A DNA stretch of 64,000 nucleotides from Streptomyces sp. TN58 (GCF_001941845.1 NZ_CP018870.1:5090001-5154000); one strand, 5' to 3'. Positions 11,059 to 19,162 are shown, counted from the stretch's first letter. The notes: generated from the letters alone by a model not told the origin. Numbers and translations: made by a program.

Positions 11059-13254
11059 ATGTCAGCAAGGAACTGGACCCTCGGGCTCGCGATCGGTGCG
11101 GTGCTGGCCGCCGGCGCCCCCACGGCCGCCGCCGGACCCGCCGCCGACCGGCCGGCGGCGGCCCGCGCGCCGCTGCCCGACGGGCTCGGTCCGTGCGTGC
11201 CGGGCCGCTGCCCGGACCCGTACCCGCCGATCAACAGCGACGGCGTCCTGCGCGGCCGGGACAACGGTGTCAACATCTTCGCCGGCGGCGACTTCCGGGT
11301 CCGCGGACGGGCCTCCGAGGCCGAGGGCCGCCTCGTCGTCCTCGGCGGCTTCGACCAGGACAAGGCGGCCGGCGGGGACAGCCGCTACAACGTCGGGATC
11401 GTCGGCGCCGGATCGCTCGTACCGCCCCCCGACGGCGCCGACTTCCTCACCACCGGCGGCGGCGTCACCGTCGCCCAGGGTGAACGCCTGCTCGCCGAGG
11501 GCGGTGTGGTCCGGCACGCGGGCCCCCTCACCGGGGACGTGCGGGGCACCCGGGTACAGGACCCGGCCGCCGTCGCCCCGTACGCCGGGCTGCGCGAGCG
11601 GCTCGGCGCCGCCAGCCAGTGCTACGCCCGGGTCGGCGGGCAGCCCCGCCCGGCCACCGGCACCGTCGCCAACAGGGGCTACGAGACGCTCTTCACCGGC
11701 GACGGCACCTCCGCCCTCCAGATCTTCAACGTGGACGCGGACATGGTCGGCAACGGCGGCGGCATGCAGGGCGTCCGCTTCGACCGGATCCCGGCCGGGG
11801 CCACCATCCTGGTCAACGTCCTGGGCGCCGACCGGACCATCAACACCTACAGCGGCGGCCTCCAGGACACCGACCCCCTCAACGCCCACCGCGAACGGCT
11901 GCTGTGGAACTTCCCCGACGCCACCACCGTGCGGCTGACCGGCGGCGGCCAGTTCCAGGGCAGCTTCCTGATGGGGCAGCAGGCCTCCGAGACCACCGTC
12001 ACCCTGCCCGGCATCAACGGCCGCTTCTTCACGGCCGGCTCCGTCACCCACGGCAGCGAGACCACCGGGGGCGGCGGCCAGGAGTTCCACGCCTACCCCT
12101 TCAACGGAGACCTCCCCGACTGCGCCGGCCCGGCCCCGGTGACCGGCTCGGTCTCCGTCCTCAAGCGCGACGCGGCGACGGGAGCGGCGCTGGCGGGCGC
12201 ACGGTTCGAGCTGTGGCGGGAGACCAACGGCACCGCCGGCCTCCAGAGCACCGGCCCGGACGCCGACACCCGCGTCACCGAGTGCACCACCCCCGCCACC
12301 GGCCTGTGCGAGACCACGACCGTGCTCGGCACGTACTACTGGCGCGAGACCCAGGCGCCCCCCGGGTACGAACTCCCGCCCCAGCCGGTCGGCACCCTGA
12401 CGCTGACCGCCGAGAACGCGCAGGCCGGCGTCCGGTACGAGGCGGACAACCGGCGCGGCCCCGAACCGCCGGACTCCGCCCGCGTGGTGCTGCGCAAGAC
12501 GGACGCGGCGACGGGCCTTCCGCTGGCCGGCGCGGAGTTCGAGCTGTGGCGGGAGAGCAACGGCACCGCCGGCCTCCAGACCTCCGCCCCGGGCGGCGAC
12601 TCCCGGCTGGACGGCGCCTGTGTCACCGCCGCCGACGGCACCTGCACGGTCGAACTGCCGGTCGGCCAGACCTACTACTGGCGGGAGACCGCCGTCCCGG
12701 CCGGATACGAACCGCCGGCGGACCCGGTCACGCGCTTCGACCTGACCGAGGGCGACGTGTCCGGCGGCATCGCCGTCTCCGTGCCCAACACCAGGAGCGA
12801 GCGGTACGAGGGCGCCATCCGGATCCTCAAGCAGGACGCCAAGACCGGACGGCCCCTGCGCGGCGCCGTGTTCGAGGTGTGGCAGGAGACCAACGGCACC
12901 GCCGGACTCCAGACGCGCGGAATCAACGCCGACCGCCGGGCGGCGGACGGCTGCGCCACGGACCGCGGCGGAGTCTGCGACTTCGGCCCGCTGCCGGAGG
13001 GCTCGTACTACCTCGTCGAGACGGCCGTGCCCGAGGGGTACGCGCTGCCCGCGGACCGGGTGACCGGACCGCTGCGGCTGGACGCCGCCACCCCGGACGG
13101 GCGGCTCGTGGTCACGCTCCGCAACGAGCGGGACCGCCACGGCAAGGGCAAGGGCGACCACGGCAAGGGCGACCACGGCAAGGGCAAGGGCGGGCACCCC
13201 AAGCACCCCGAGGACGCCCGGTACCCGAAGGACGCCAAGGGCCCCCGGGCCTGA
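11059..13254 (+). CDS. Secreted choice-of-anchor A protein with three SpaA/Cna-B repeats
   Basis: The protein has 731 residues: a signal peptide (about 1-26), a choice-of-anchor A domain (about 50-355, NGVNIFAGGDFRVRGR region) and three SpaA-like repeats (about 365-465, 476-578, 587-690). Each repeat keeps the isopeptide triad: Lys369/Glu430/Asn464, Lys480/Glu543/Asn577 and Lys591/Glu654/Asn689. Each also has a CX7C pair (ECTTPATGLC, ACVTAADGTC, GCATDRGGVC). The tail is a Lys/His/Gly-rich repeat (HGKGKGDHGKGDHGKGK) with no LPXTG signal and no membrane helix. The domains point to a stable, rod-like surface or matrix protein. The ATG has CGGACGGAG upstream. The anchoring mode is unknown, and three L,D-transpeptidase genes surround it. 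Confidence 0.87.
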   Translation: MSARNWTLGLAIGAVLAAGAPTAAAGPAADRPAAARAPLPDGLGPCVPGRCPDPYPPINSDGVLRGRDNGVNIFAGGDFRVRGRASEAEGRLVVLGGFDQDKAAGGDSRYNVGIVGAGSLVPPPDGADFLTTGGGVTVAQGERLLAEGGVVRHAGPLTGDVRGTRVQDPAAVAPYAGLRERLGAASQCYARVGGQPRPATGTVANRGYETLFTGDGTSALQIFNVDADMVGNGGGMQGVRFDRIPAGATILVNVLGADRTINTYSGGLQDTDPLNAHRERLLWNFPDATTVRLTGGGQFQGSFLMGQQASETTVTLPGINGRFFTAGSVTHGSETTGGGGQEFHAYPFNGDLPDCAGPAPVTGSVSVLKRDAATGAALAGARFELWRETNGTAGLQSTGPDADTRVTECTTPATGLCETTTVLGTYYWRETQAPPGYELPPQPVGTLTLTAENAQAGVRYEADNRRGPEPPDSARVVLRKTDAATGLPLAGAEFELWRESNGTAGLQTSAPGGDSRLDGACVTAADGTCTVELPVGQTYYWRETAVPAGYEPPADPVTRFDLTEGDVSGGIAVSVPNTRSERYEGAIRILKQDAKTGRPLRGAVFEVWQETNGTAGLQTRGINADRRAADGCATDRGGVCDFGPLPEGSYYLVETAVPEGYALPADRVTGPLRLDAATPDGRLVVTLRNERDRHGKGKGDHGKGDHGKGKGGHPKHPEDARYPKDAKGPRA

Positions 13255-13326
13255 CCCGGGGATCCGGTCCCGATCTGATCCCCGGCTGATCCCCGGCCCC
13301 CTACGACGGACGACGGACGGAGCGGC

Positions 13327-14196
13327 ATGACAGCCAGGACGACGAAGGTGTGGCCCGTCGGCCTCGCCGCCGCGGTGGTGCTCACCGCGGCGGCGCCGGC
13401 CCTCGCCGCACCGCCCCCGGCGGCGGCCGGCGGCGCCAGGGTCGTACTGCGCACCACCGACCTGGACACCGGCGCACCGCTGCCCGGGGCCCGGTTCGAG
13501 CTGTGGCGCGAGACCAACGACCGGGAAGGGCTCCAGAGCACCGGCCCGGGCGCCGACGAAAGGCAGCCGGGCGGCGTCTGCACGACCGACGCCAAGGGCC
13601 TCTGCGCGGTCGAGCTCGCGACCGGCGAGACGTACTACGCCCTCCAGGTCGAGGCCCCGGCCGGCTACGAGTGGCCGGACGAGGCGGCGACCGGATTCGA
13701 CCTGGCCGAGGCCGCGGCACGGGACGGCCTCGTCCTGGGCGTCCCGAACCGGCGCACCGGCGCCGCGTACGACGGCTGGATCCTCGTCCGCACCAAGGAC
13801 GCGAAGACCGGCACACCCCTGCACGGACCGGTGTTCGAACTGTGGAAGGAGACCAACGGCACCGCCGGCCTCAAGACCGCGGGCCTCGACGCGGACCAGC
13901 GCGTCAGGCCCGGCTGCGCCACCGACGCCGACGGGACCTGCGAGTTCGACGGTCTCGCCGACGGCGGGTACTTCCTGGTCGAGAAGGACGTCCCCGAGGG
14001 CTATGTCCTGCCGAAGAGCCCGGTGACCGGCCCCTACCCGCTGGACGCGGCGAGCGGCCGGCAGCTCGTGCTCACCGTCCACGGCAAGCGCGCCGAGCCG
14101 ATCCCCCTGGACGAGAAGGCCGGGTCCGCGGCCGCGGGCGCCCGGGACAGGGGCCGCGGGAACCGGTCGGCGCGGCCGGGTGCGCCGCCGGAGTGA
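13327..14196 (+). CDS. Secreted protein with two SpaA/Cna-B-like repeats lacking the isopeptide triad
   Basis: The protein has 289 residues: a signal peptide ending ALAAPP (about residue 28), two SpaA-like repeats (about 38-142 and 151-255) and a basic Pro/Arg/Gly tail. The repeats are clearly homologous to those of the preceding gene (FELWRETN, CX7C pairs VCTTDAKGLC and GCATDADGTC). The isopeptide residues have changed. By my alignment, repeat 1 has Thr43, Gln107 and Asn141, and repeat 2 has Thr156, Glu219 and Gly253, where Lys, Glu and Asn are expected. It probably folds with a disulfide but without the internal isopeptide bond. It lies 72 bp after the larger SpaA gene. No sortase signal is visible. 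Confidence 0.83.
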   Translation: MTARTTKVWPVGLAAAVVLTAAAPALAAPPPAAAGGARVVLRTTDLDTGAPLPGARFELWRETNDREGLQSTGPGADERQPGGVCTTDAKGLCAVELATGETYYALQVEAPAGYEWPDEAATGFDLAEAAARDGLVLGVPNRRTGAAYDGWILVRTKDAKTGTPLHGPVFELWKETNGTAGLKTAGLDADQRVRPGCATDADGTCEFDGLADGGYFLVEKDVPEGYVLPKSPVTGPYPLDAASGRQLVLTVHGKRAEPIPLDEKAGSAAAGARDRGRGNRSARPGAPPE

Positions 14197-14293
14197 CCTC
14201 CTCACCCCGGCGGCGCAGCAGCACGAGCCGTACCCCGGCCATCCGGCTTGGCTGGGGTACGACCGTCCGCGCTCGCAGACCGAGGAGGCCCGC

Positions 14294-15001
14294 ATGGCCG
14301 CATGTCAGGGGAGAGGCCCGGTGGCCCGGGCGGCCGTACTCGGCGCCCTGCTCGCACTCGCGGGCCCGCCTCCGTCCCTCGCCGCGGCCGCCCCGGCGGA
14401 GCCGGAGAGCGCGTGCGCGGCCGGCACCGGCCCCTACCAGCGCGAGCTGGAGCACCACGTGCGGCGCCCGGTCGACGGGGTGCAGTCCGCGGCGGACTGC
14501 CGCGCGGTCCGCGACTTCCAGCGCAGGAACGGCGTCAGCCCCGCCGACGGCTACGCGGGCGTCGCCACCTACCGCACGATGCTCGTCGTCACGGCGCGCC
14601 CCGACCCCAACGCCGCGGGCGACTGCCCCGAACGCACCCACCGCGTCACCTGCGTCGACCTGAACCGCCAGCTGCTGTGGGTGCAGAAGGGCGGCGGCGT
14701 GGTCCTGCCGCCCGTCCCCATCCGCACCGGCCGCGACTTCCAGGAGACCCGGACCGGCTGGCACGAGGTGTACTGGCGCAGCAAGGACCACGTCTCCACG
14801 CTGTACGGATCGCCCATGCCGTACGCGCAGTTCTTCGACGGGGGGCAGGCCCTGCACGGCTCGCCCGGCACCCTCTACGAGGGCGGCGGTTCCGCCGGCT
14901 GCGTCAACCTCACCGAGGCGGACGCGAAGCGCCTGTGGGACCTGCTCGCCGAGGGCGACGCCGTCTACGTCTGGGGCACCAAGCCGGGCACCGAGGACTG
15001 A
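14294..15001 (+). CDS. Secreted L,D-transpeptidase (short YkuD protein with PG-binding-like region)
   Basis: The protein has 235 residues. An N-terminal signal peptide (LGALLALAGPPPSLAAAA) is followed by a peptidoglycan-binding-like region (VDGVQSAADCRAVRDFQRRNG, near 58-80). The YkuD catalytic domain has His188 (ALHGSPG) and SAGC with catalytic Cys203. It has no lipobox and is shorter than the other two L,D-transpeptidases here, so it belongs to a different subfamily. It should act on stem peptides in the cell wall. The ATG has CGAGGAGG upstream. It lies 97 bp behind the second SpaA gene and ahead of the paralogous lipoprotein L,D-transpeptidase. Confidence 0.9.
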   Translation: MAACQGRGPVARAAVLGALLALAGPPPSLAAAAPAEPESACAAGTGPYQRELEHHVRRPVDGVQSAADCRAVRDFQRRNGVSPADGYAGVATYRTMLVVTARPDPNAAGDCPERTHRVTCVDLNRQLLWVQKGGGVVLPPVPIRTGRDFQETRTGWHEVYWRSKDHVSTLYGSPMPYAQFFDGGQALHGSPGTLYEGGGSAGCVNLTEADAKRLWDLLAEGDAVYVWGTKPGTED

Positions 15002-15138
15002 CCGCAAGCCGTCCCCGCCGTGTCGTGGCACTTGGGACGGAACGGTGACAAGACCGTGGCTCATTGTGATCCTCCCATGTGATTTCCTGTCGACATGCGC
15101 GCGACAGTCCGTGCGCGGGGGACATGGGGAGAACACGA

Positions 15139-16365
15139 GTGAACGTGCAGCCGATACTCGGCCGCGCCCGGACCGGCCTGCCGGCCCTTCTGCTGGGAGC
15201 GGCCCTGCTGTTCACCACCGCCTGCAGCGGCGGTGGCGGCGGCAACGGCAGCGGCGGCGGAGGCGACAACGCCGGTGGTGGCGGCAAGACCGGCACCGAG
15301 GCTTCGAAGGCCGTCGTCAACGTCAAGCCCGACGACGGGGCGAAGGAGGTCGCGACCAGCGGCGTCCTGAAGATCACGAGTACCGGCGGCAAGCTCAGCA
15401 CGGTGACCGTCGCCGACACCAAGGGCAACACGGTCGAGGGCAAGGTCTCCGACGACGGCGCGAGCTGGGAGCCGGCCCGCCACCTGGCCTCGGCCACCGA
15501 GTACAAGGTGCACGCGGTCGCCAAGGACGAGGCCGGCCGGGAGTCCGTCAAGGACACCTCCTTCACGACCCTGACCCCGAAGAACACCTTCGTGGGCCAC
15601 TACACCCCCGAGGACGGCGCGACCGTCGGCGTGGGCATGCCGGTCTCGATCAACTTCTCCCGCGGCATCACCAACCCCGAAGCCGTCGAGAAGGCCATCA
15701 CGGTGACGGCCGAGCCGGCCGTGCCGGTCGAGGGCCACTGGTTCGGCAACGACCGCCTCGACTTCCGCCCCGAGAAGTACTGGGCCGCGGGCACGACGGT
15801 CACCGTGAAGCTCGCCCTGGACGGCGTCGAGGGACGCCCGGGGGTCTACGGCAAGCAGACCCGTACGGTCACCTTCAAGATCGGCCGCTCGCAGGTCTCC
15901 ACGGTCGACGCGGCCGCGCACACGATGCAGGTCGTCCGGGACGGCCAGGTCATCAAGGACGTCCCGATCACCGCGGGCGCCCCGTCGACCACGACCTACA
16001 ACGGCCAGATGGTCATCAGCGAGAAGTACAAGGTCACGCGGATGAACGGCGCCACCGTCGGCTTCGGCGGCGAATACGACATCTCCGACGTCCCGCACGC
16101 CATGCGCCTCTCGCAGTCCGGCACCTTCGTGCACGGCAACTACTGGGCCTCCTCCGGCACCTTCGGCTCGGCCAACGTCAGCCACGGCTGCATCGGCCTC
16201 AAGGACGTCCGCGGCGCGGGCGACTCCAAGCAGCCCGCCGCCTGGTTCTTCGACGAGTCGCTGATCGGCGACGTGGTCATCGTGAAGAACTCCAAGGACA
16301 AGCAGATCGCCCCGGACAACGGCCTCAACGGCTGGAACATGGACTGGGCGGAGTGGATCAAGTAG
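15139..16365 (+). CDS. L,D-transpeptidase lipoprotein (Ig-like plus YkuD), paralogue 2
   Basis: The protein has 408 residues. The signal peptide has the lipobox TTAC (Cys29), then a Gly/Ser-rich linker, two Ig-like segments and a YkuD domain with His332 (HGNYW) and Cys351 in SHGC. The layout matches the gene at 9692 almost residue for residue, down to the C-terminal GLNGWNMDWAEW against GLGGWNMSWADW. It is a duplicate flanking the other side of the SpaA genes. GTG 15139 has GGGGAG 7 nt upstream; in-frame ATG 15124 is the alternative. A strong terminator hairpin follows, closing the cluster. Confidence 0.93.
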   Translation: MNVQPILGRARTGLPALLLGAALLFTTACSGGGGGNGSGGGGDNAGGGGKTGTEASKAVVNVKPDDGAKEVATSGVLKITSTGGKLSTVTVADTKGNTVEGKVSDDGASWEPARHLASATEYKVHAVAKDEAGRESVKDTSFTTLTPKNTFVGHYTPEDGATVGVGMPVSINFSRGITNPEAVEKAITVTAEPAVPVEGHWFGNDRLDFRPEKYWAAGTTVTVKLALDGVEGRPGVYGKQTRTVTFKIGRSQVSTVDAAAHTMQVVRDGQVIKDVPITAGAPSTTTYNGQMVISEKYKVTRMNGATVGFGGEYDISDVPHAMRLSQSGTFVHGNYWASSGTFGSANVSHGCIGLKDVRGAGDSKQPAAWFFDESLIGDVVIVKNSKDKQIAPDNGLNGWNMDWAEWIK

Positions 16366-16389
16366 ATCCGTCCCGTACGCGGTGAAAGC

Positions 16390-16420
16390 GGCCCGGTGCT
16401 GTGACACACAGCACCGGGCC
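16390..16420 (+). terminator. Intrinsic terminator after the L,D-transpeptidase cluster
   Basis: A perfect 14-bp stem, GGCCCGGTGCTGTG (16390-16403) with CACAGCACCGGGCC (16407-16420), closes on a 3-nt loop. It lies 24 bp after the stop of the last L,D-transpeptidase gene and just before the enoyl-CoA hydratase promoter. There is no long T tract, as is usual for terminators in this group. Confidence 0.8.
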
Positions 16421-16439
16421 ACCTCGCGTTAACCGCCGC

Positions 16440-16445
16440 TAACCT
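16440..16445 (+). promoter_or_regulatory. -10 element for a leaderless enoyl-CoA hydratase mRNA
   Basis: TAACCT ends 7 nt before the ATG at 16453. No Shine-Dalgarno sequence lies between them. This is the usual spacing for leaderless transcripts in Streptomyces, where transcription begins at the A of the start codon. Confidence 0.6.
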
Positions 16446-16452
16446 GACCCGT

Positions 16453-17220
16453 ATGACCATCTCTCTCGAAGTCTCCGAAGGCGTCGGCACCGTCCGTCTG
16501 GACCGGCCGCCCATGAACGCCCTGGACATCGCCACCCAGGACCGGCTGCGCGAGCTCGCCGTGGAGGCGACCGACCGGGCCGACGTCCGCGCCGTCGTCA
16601 TCTACGGCGGCGAGAAGGTGTTCGCGGCGGGCGCGGACATCAAGGAGATGCAGACGATGGACCACGCGGCGATGGTCGCCCGGTCCCGTGCGCTGCAGGA
16701 CGCCTTCACCGCCGTCGCCCGCATTCCCAAGCCGGTCGTCGCGGCCGTCACCGGCTACGCGCTGGGCGGCGGTTGTGAGCTCGCGCTGTGCGCCGACTAC
16801 CGGATCGCCGCCGACAACGCCAAGCTCGGCCAGCCCGAGATCCTGCTCGGTCTGATCCCCGGCGCGGGCGGCACCCAGCGGCTGTCCCGGCTGGTCGGCC
16901 CCTCCCGGGCCAAGGACCTGATCTTCACCGGCCGCATGGTCAAGGCCGACGAGGCGCTGACCCTGGGTCTGGTGGACCGGGTGGTCCCCGCCGCCGAGGT
17001 CTACGAGCAGGCGTACGCCTGGGCCGCCAGGCTCGCGCAGGGGCCGGCGATCGCGCTGCGCGCCGCCAAGGAGTGCGTGGACGCGGGCCTGGAGGCGGAC
17101 ATCGACACCGGGCTGACCATCGAACGCAACTGGTTCGCCGGGCTGTTCGCCACCGAGGACCGCGAGCGCGGCATGCGCAGCTTCGTCGAAGAGGGCCCGG
17201 GCAAGGCGAAGTTCGTCTGA
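16453..17220 (+). CDS. Enoyl-CoA hydratase/isomerase family protein
   Basis: The protein has 255 residues, the normal length for a crotonase. The oxyanion-hole motifs AAGADIKEM (about 57-65) and GYALGGGCELAL (about 100-111) are present. So is the catalytic Glu region GQPEILLGLIPGAGGTQRL (about 123-141), with Glu at both classic positions, which supports true hydratase activity. It would hydrate trans-2-enoyl-CoA in fatty-acid or branched-chain degradation. The mRNA looks leaderless because the -10 box is 7 nt from the ATG. No other beta-oxidation gene is adjacent, so the specific pathway is open. Confidence 0.93.
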   Translation: MTISLEVSEGVGTVRLDRPPMNALDIATQDRLRELAVEATDRADVRAVVIYGGEKVFAAGADIKEMQTMDHAAMVARSRALQDAFTAVARIPKPVVAAVTGYALGGGCELALCADYRIAADNAKLGQPEILLGLIPGAGGTQRLSRLVGPSRAKDLIFTGRMVKADEALTLGLVDRVVPAAEVYEQAYAWAARLAQGPAIALRAAKECVDAGLEADIDTGLTIERNWFAGLFATEDRERGMRSFVEEGPGKAKFV

Positions 17221-17464
17221 GAGCCCCGGCCGGCCGGTCCTCCCTGTGGGTGGATTAGCCAGGCCTTAACGCAGCCTTAAGGCGCTTCGGTGATCAACTC
17301 GCTGTGATCGCTTCCGTGCGGTGGGTCACACCAGGTCAGGCCCGTTCCAAGGCCCCCGCGTTGCCTCCCGCATATGACAGGAGACCCCCTCGGAGTCGTT
17401 GAATCCGGGGGGCGTTTTCCTGTGGAACGGCCCGGCGGGGCGGGCCCCCGGCCATGATGGGTGC

Positions 17465-17977
17465 ATGGCGGGCCTGGAGGGTGTGGAACAGCCGCGGCAG
17501 CGCGGCGGTGCTTCGGCGGTACGGCTCACGGCGGCGGTCGAGGAGGAGCAGGGCCTCAAGGCGCTTGAGTCGTACGGGAATCCGGCCGAGGGTGAAGTGA
17601 CGCTGCCGTCCATGCCGGAGTCGGCCGGGGCCGCGCGCCGGCTCACCCAGTGCGTGGTGGTCCGCCTCTGGGGCCTCTCGCCGCAGATCGCCGAGCACGC
17701 GGTCCTGCTGGTCTCCGAACTCGTCGGCAACGCGGTCCGCCACACGGGGGCCCGCTCCTTCGGCCTGCGCATGCTGCGGCGGCGCGGCTGGATCCGGGTG
17801 GAGGTGCGCGACCCCTCGCGCGGGCTGCCCTGCCTGATGCCGGTGCACGAACTGGACACCACCGGCCGCGGCCTCTTCCTGGTCGACAAGCTGTCCGACC
17901 GGTGGGGCGCCGACCTGCTGCCCCGGGGGAAGATCACCTGGTTCGAGATGCGGGTCGCCGACCGCCAGAACGCCTGA
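17465..17977 (+). CDS. Anti-sigma-type ATP-binding regulator (RsbW/HATPase_c_2 family)
   Basis: The protein has 170 residues from ATG 17465. A non-conserved N-terminus of about 40 residues precedes a GHKL ATPase domain. It shows the N box ELVGNAVRH (about 79-87), the G1 motif VEVRDPSRGLP and the G2 motif GRGLFLVDKLSDRWG. Streptomyces has dozens of such single-domain kinases. They bind or phosphorylate anti-anti-sigma partners or simply sequester sigma factors. No sigma or anti-anti-sigma gene is adjacent, so the partner is unknown. The upstream gap 17221-17464 has no recognisable gene; it contains two GCCTTAA direct repeats near 17263-17281. Confidence 0.85.
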   Translation: MAGLEGVEQPRQRGGASAVRLTAAVEEEQGLKALESYGNPAEGEVTLPSMPESAGAARRLTQCVVVRLWGLSPQIAEHAVLLVSELVGNAVRHTGARSFGLRMLRRRGWIRVEVRDPSRGLPCLMPVHELDTTGRGLFLVDKLSDRWGADLLPRGKITWFEMRVADRQNA

Positions 17978-18340
17978 AGCCCCCGGCTCGCCGTGTGGGG
18001 CGGTGTGGGGGCTTCATGGGTGCGCCGAGGATCGAAGGGGGTGTGATCCTCGGCGTGGCGACTTCGCTCGGGTCAATGGGAAGTCGTGGTTTCGACTATG
18101 ACAGACGTCGGCTCGAACGCCAAAAGTCCCTACTTGGACATAAGTGTGCAAATCGGAAGACTTTCTAGCTAAATCCTAGGTGAGGTGGGCCACCTACCTC
18201 GCAATCGATGAATATCTATCGGCTGCTCTGAGTAAATCGTTGATCACGTGGCGGATGGGCCATCGATCCACCCCCTTCGGTGCGCGTCCCGAAATGGGTC
18301 AATCATTACCTTCCAGGCTATCCGCCTCTTAAATGGGCAG
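17978..18340. other. Intergenic region with an AT-rich stretch and possible promoter
   Basis: I see no gene here. Bases about 18070-18260 are markedly more AT-rich than anywhere else in the window, with TCTAGCTAAATCCTAGG and AATCGATGAATATCTATCGG. A near-palindrome sits around 18180-18207 (AGGTGAGGTGGGCCACCTACCT). This is a plausible promoter or upstream activating region for the NodB-like and beta-propeller pair. An in-frame GTG at 18248 could extend the NodB-like gene, but the extension does not resemble a signal peptide. Confidence 0.5.
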
Positions 18341-19162
18341 GTGCTCACACATCCAGGCCGCCGCGCGGCCCTGCGCGCGGCCCTGCGTGCGACCGGCCTC
18401 GGGGTGGCCGGCGCCGCGGCAGCCGGCCTCACCGCCGGCTGCGGCCCGGGCCGCCCGCCCGCCGGGCCCTCCTCCCCGCCCTCCCCGCCCTCCGGCCCCG
18501 CCCGCCCCGCCCGGCCCGCACAGGCGGCCCCGGCCGCAGCCCCGCGCCGGTTCGCCGGACAGCCCGTCGAGATCGGCCACGGCCCGCGCGACCGCGCCCG
18601 GGTCGCCCTCACCTTCCACGGCAACGGGGATCCCGCCCTCGCCCGCGCGGTACTGGCCGCGGCGGAGAAGGGCGGCGCGCGGGTCACCGTACTGGCGATC
18701 GGCGCCTGGCTGGACGCCCACCCGGACATGGCCCGCCGCATCCTCGACGGCGGCCACGAACTCGGCAACCACACCCAGCGCCACCTCGCGATCAACGGCA
18801 TGGCCGAGCCGGAGGCCTACGCCGAGATCACCGGCTGCGCCCAGCGCCTCAAACGGCTCACGGGCTCCATCGGCACCTGGTTCCGCCCCTCCCAGACGCA
18901 GTACGCGACACCTCTCGTCCAGAAGCTGGCCCGGCGGGCGGGCTACCCGCACGTCCTCTCGTACGACGTCGACTCCCTCGACTTCACCTCGCCCGGCGCC
19001 GCGGCCGTCATCCGCAACGTCACCGGGACGATCCGGCCCGGATCCGTGGTGAGCCTGCACTTCGGCTACGCGGACACGGTCGACGCGATGCCTCCCCTCC
19101 TCGAAGAACTCGCGCGCCGCAAGCTGCGCGCGGTGACCACCACGGAGCTGCTGACGCCATGA
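18341..19162 (+). CDS. NodB-like polysaccharide deacetylase lipoprotein with altered catalytic motif
   Basis: The protein has 273 residues from GTG 18341. The N-terminus has twin Arg, a hydrophobic stretch and a lipobox TAGC near residue 29, so it is probably a surface lipoprotein. A Pro-rich linker follows. The NodB domain has motif 1 as TFHGNGD (91-97) instead of TFDDG, so the catalytic-base Asp is a His. Motif 2 is intact as HTQRH (144-148), and motif 3 is FRPSQTQY. The enzyme may be inactive, use a rearranged metal site or act on another substrate. Its stop overlaps the start of the beta-propeller lipoprotein (ATGA), implying joint function. The start is uncertain because no strong ribosome-binding site is visible. 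Confidence 0.8.
   Translation: MLTHPGRRAALRAALRATGLGVAGAAAAGLTAGCGPGRPPAGPSSPPSPPSGPARPARPAQAAPAAAPRRFAGQPVEIGHGPRDRARVALTFHGNGDPALARAVLAAAEKGGARVTVLAIGAWLDAHPDMARRILDGGHELGNHTQRHLAINGMAEPEAYAEITGCAQRLKRLTGSIGTWFRPSQTQYATPLVQKLARRAGYPHVLSYDVDSLDFTSPGAAAVIRNVTGTIRPGSVVSLHFGYADTVDAMPPLLEELARRKLRAVTTTELLTP

Noticed and set aside
11062..14295. 1077-residue minus-strand open frame across both SpaA genes
   Set aside because: It is a shadow of plus-strand genes whose domains, signal peptides and ribosome-binding sites are clear.
9692..16365. Sortase-dependent pilus locus
   Set aside because: No sortase, no LPXTG-type signal and no C-terminal membrane helix could be found in the cluster.
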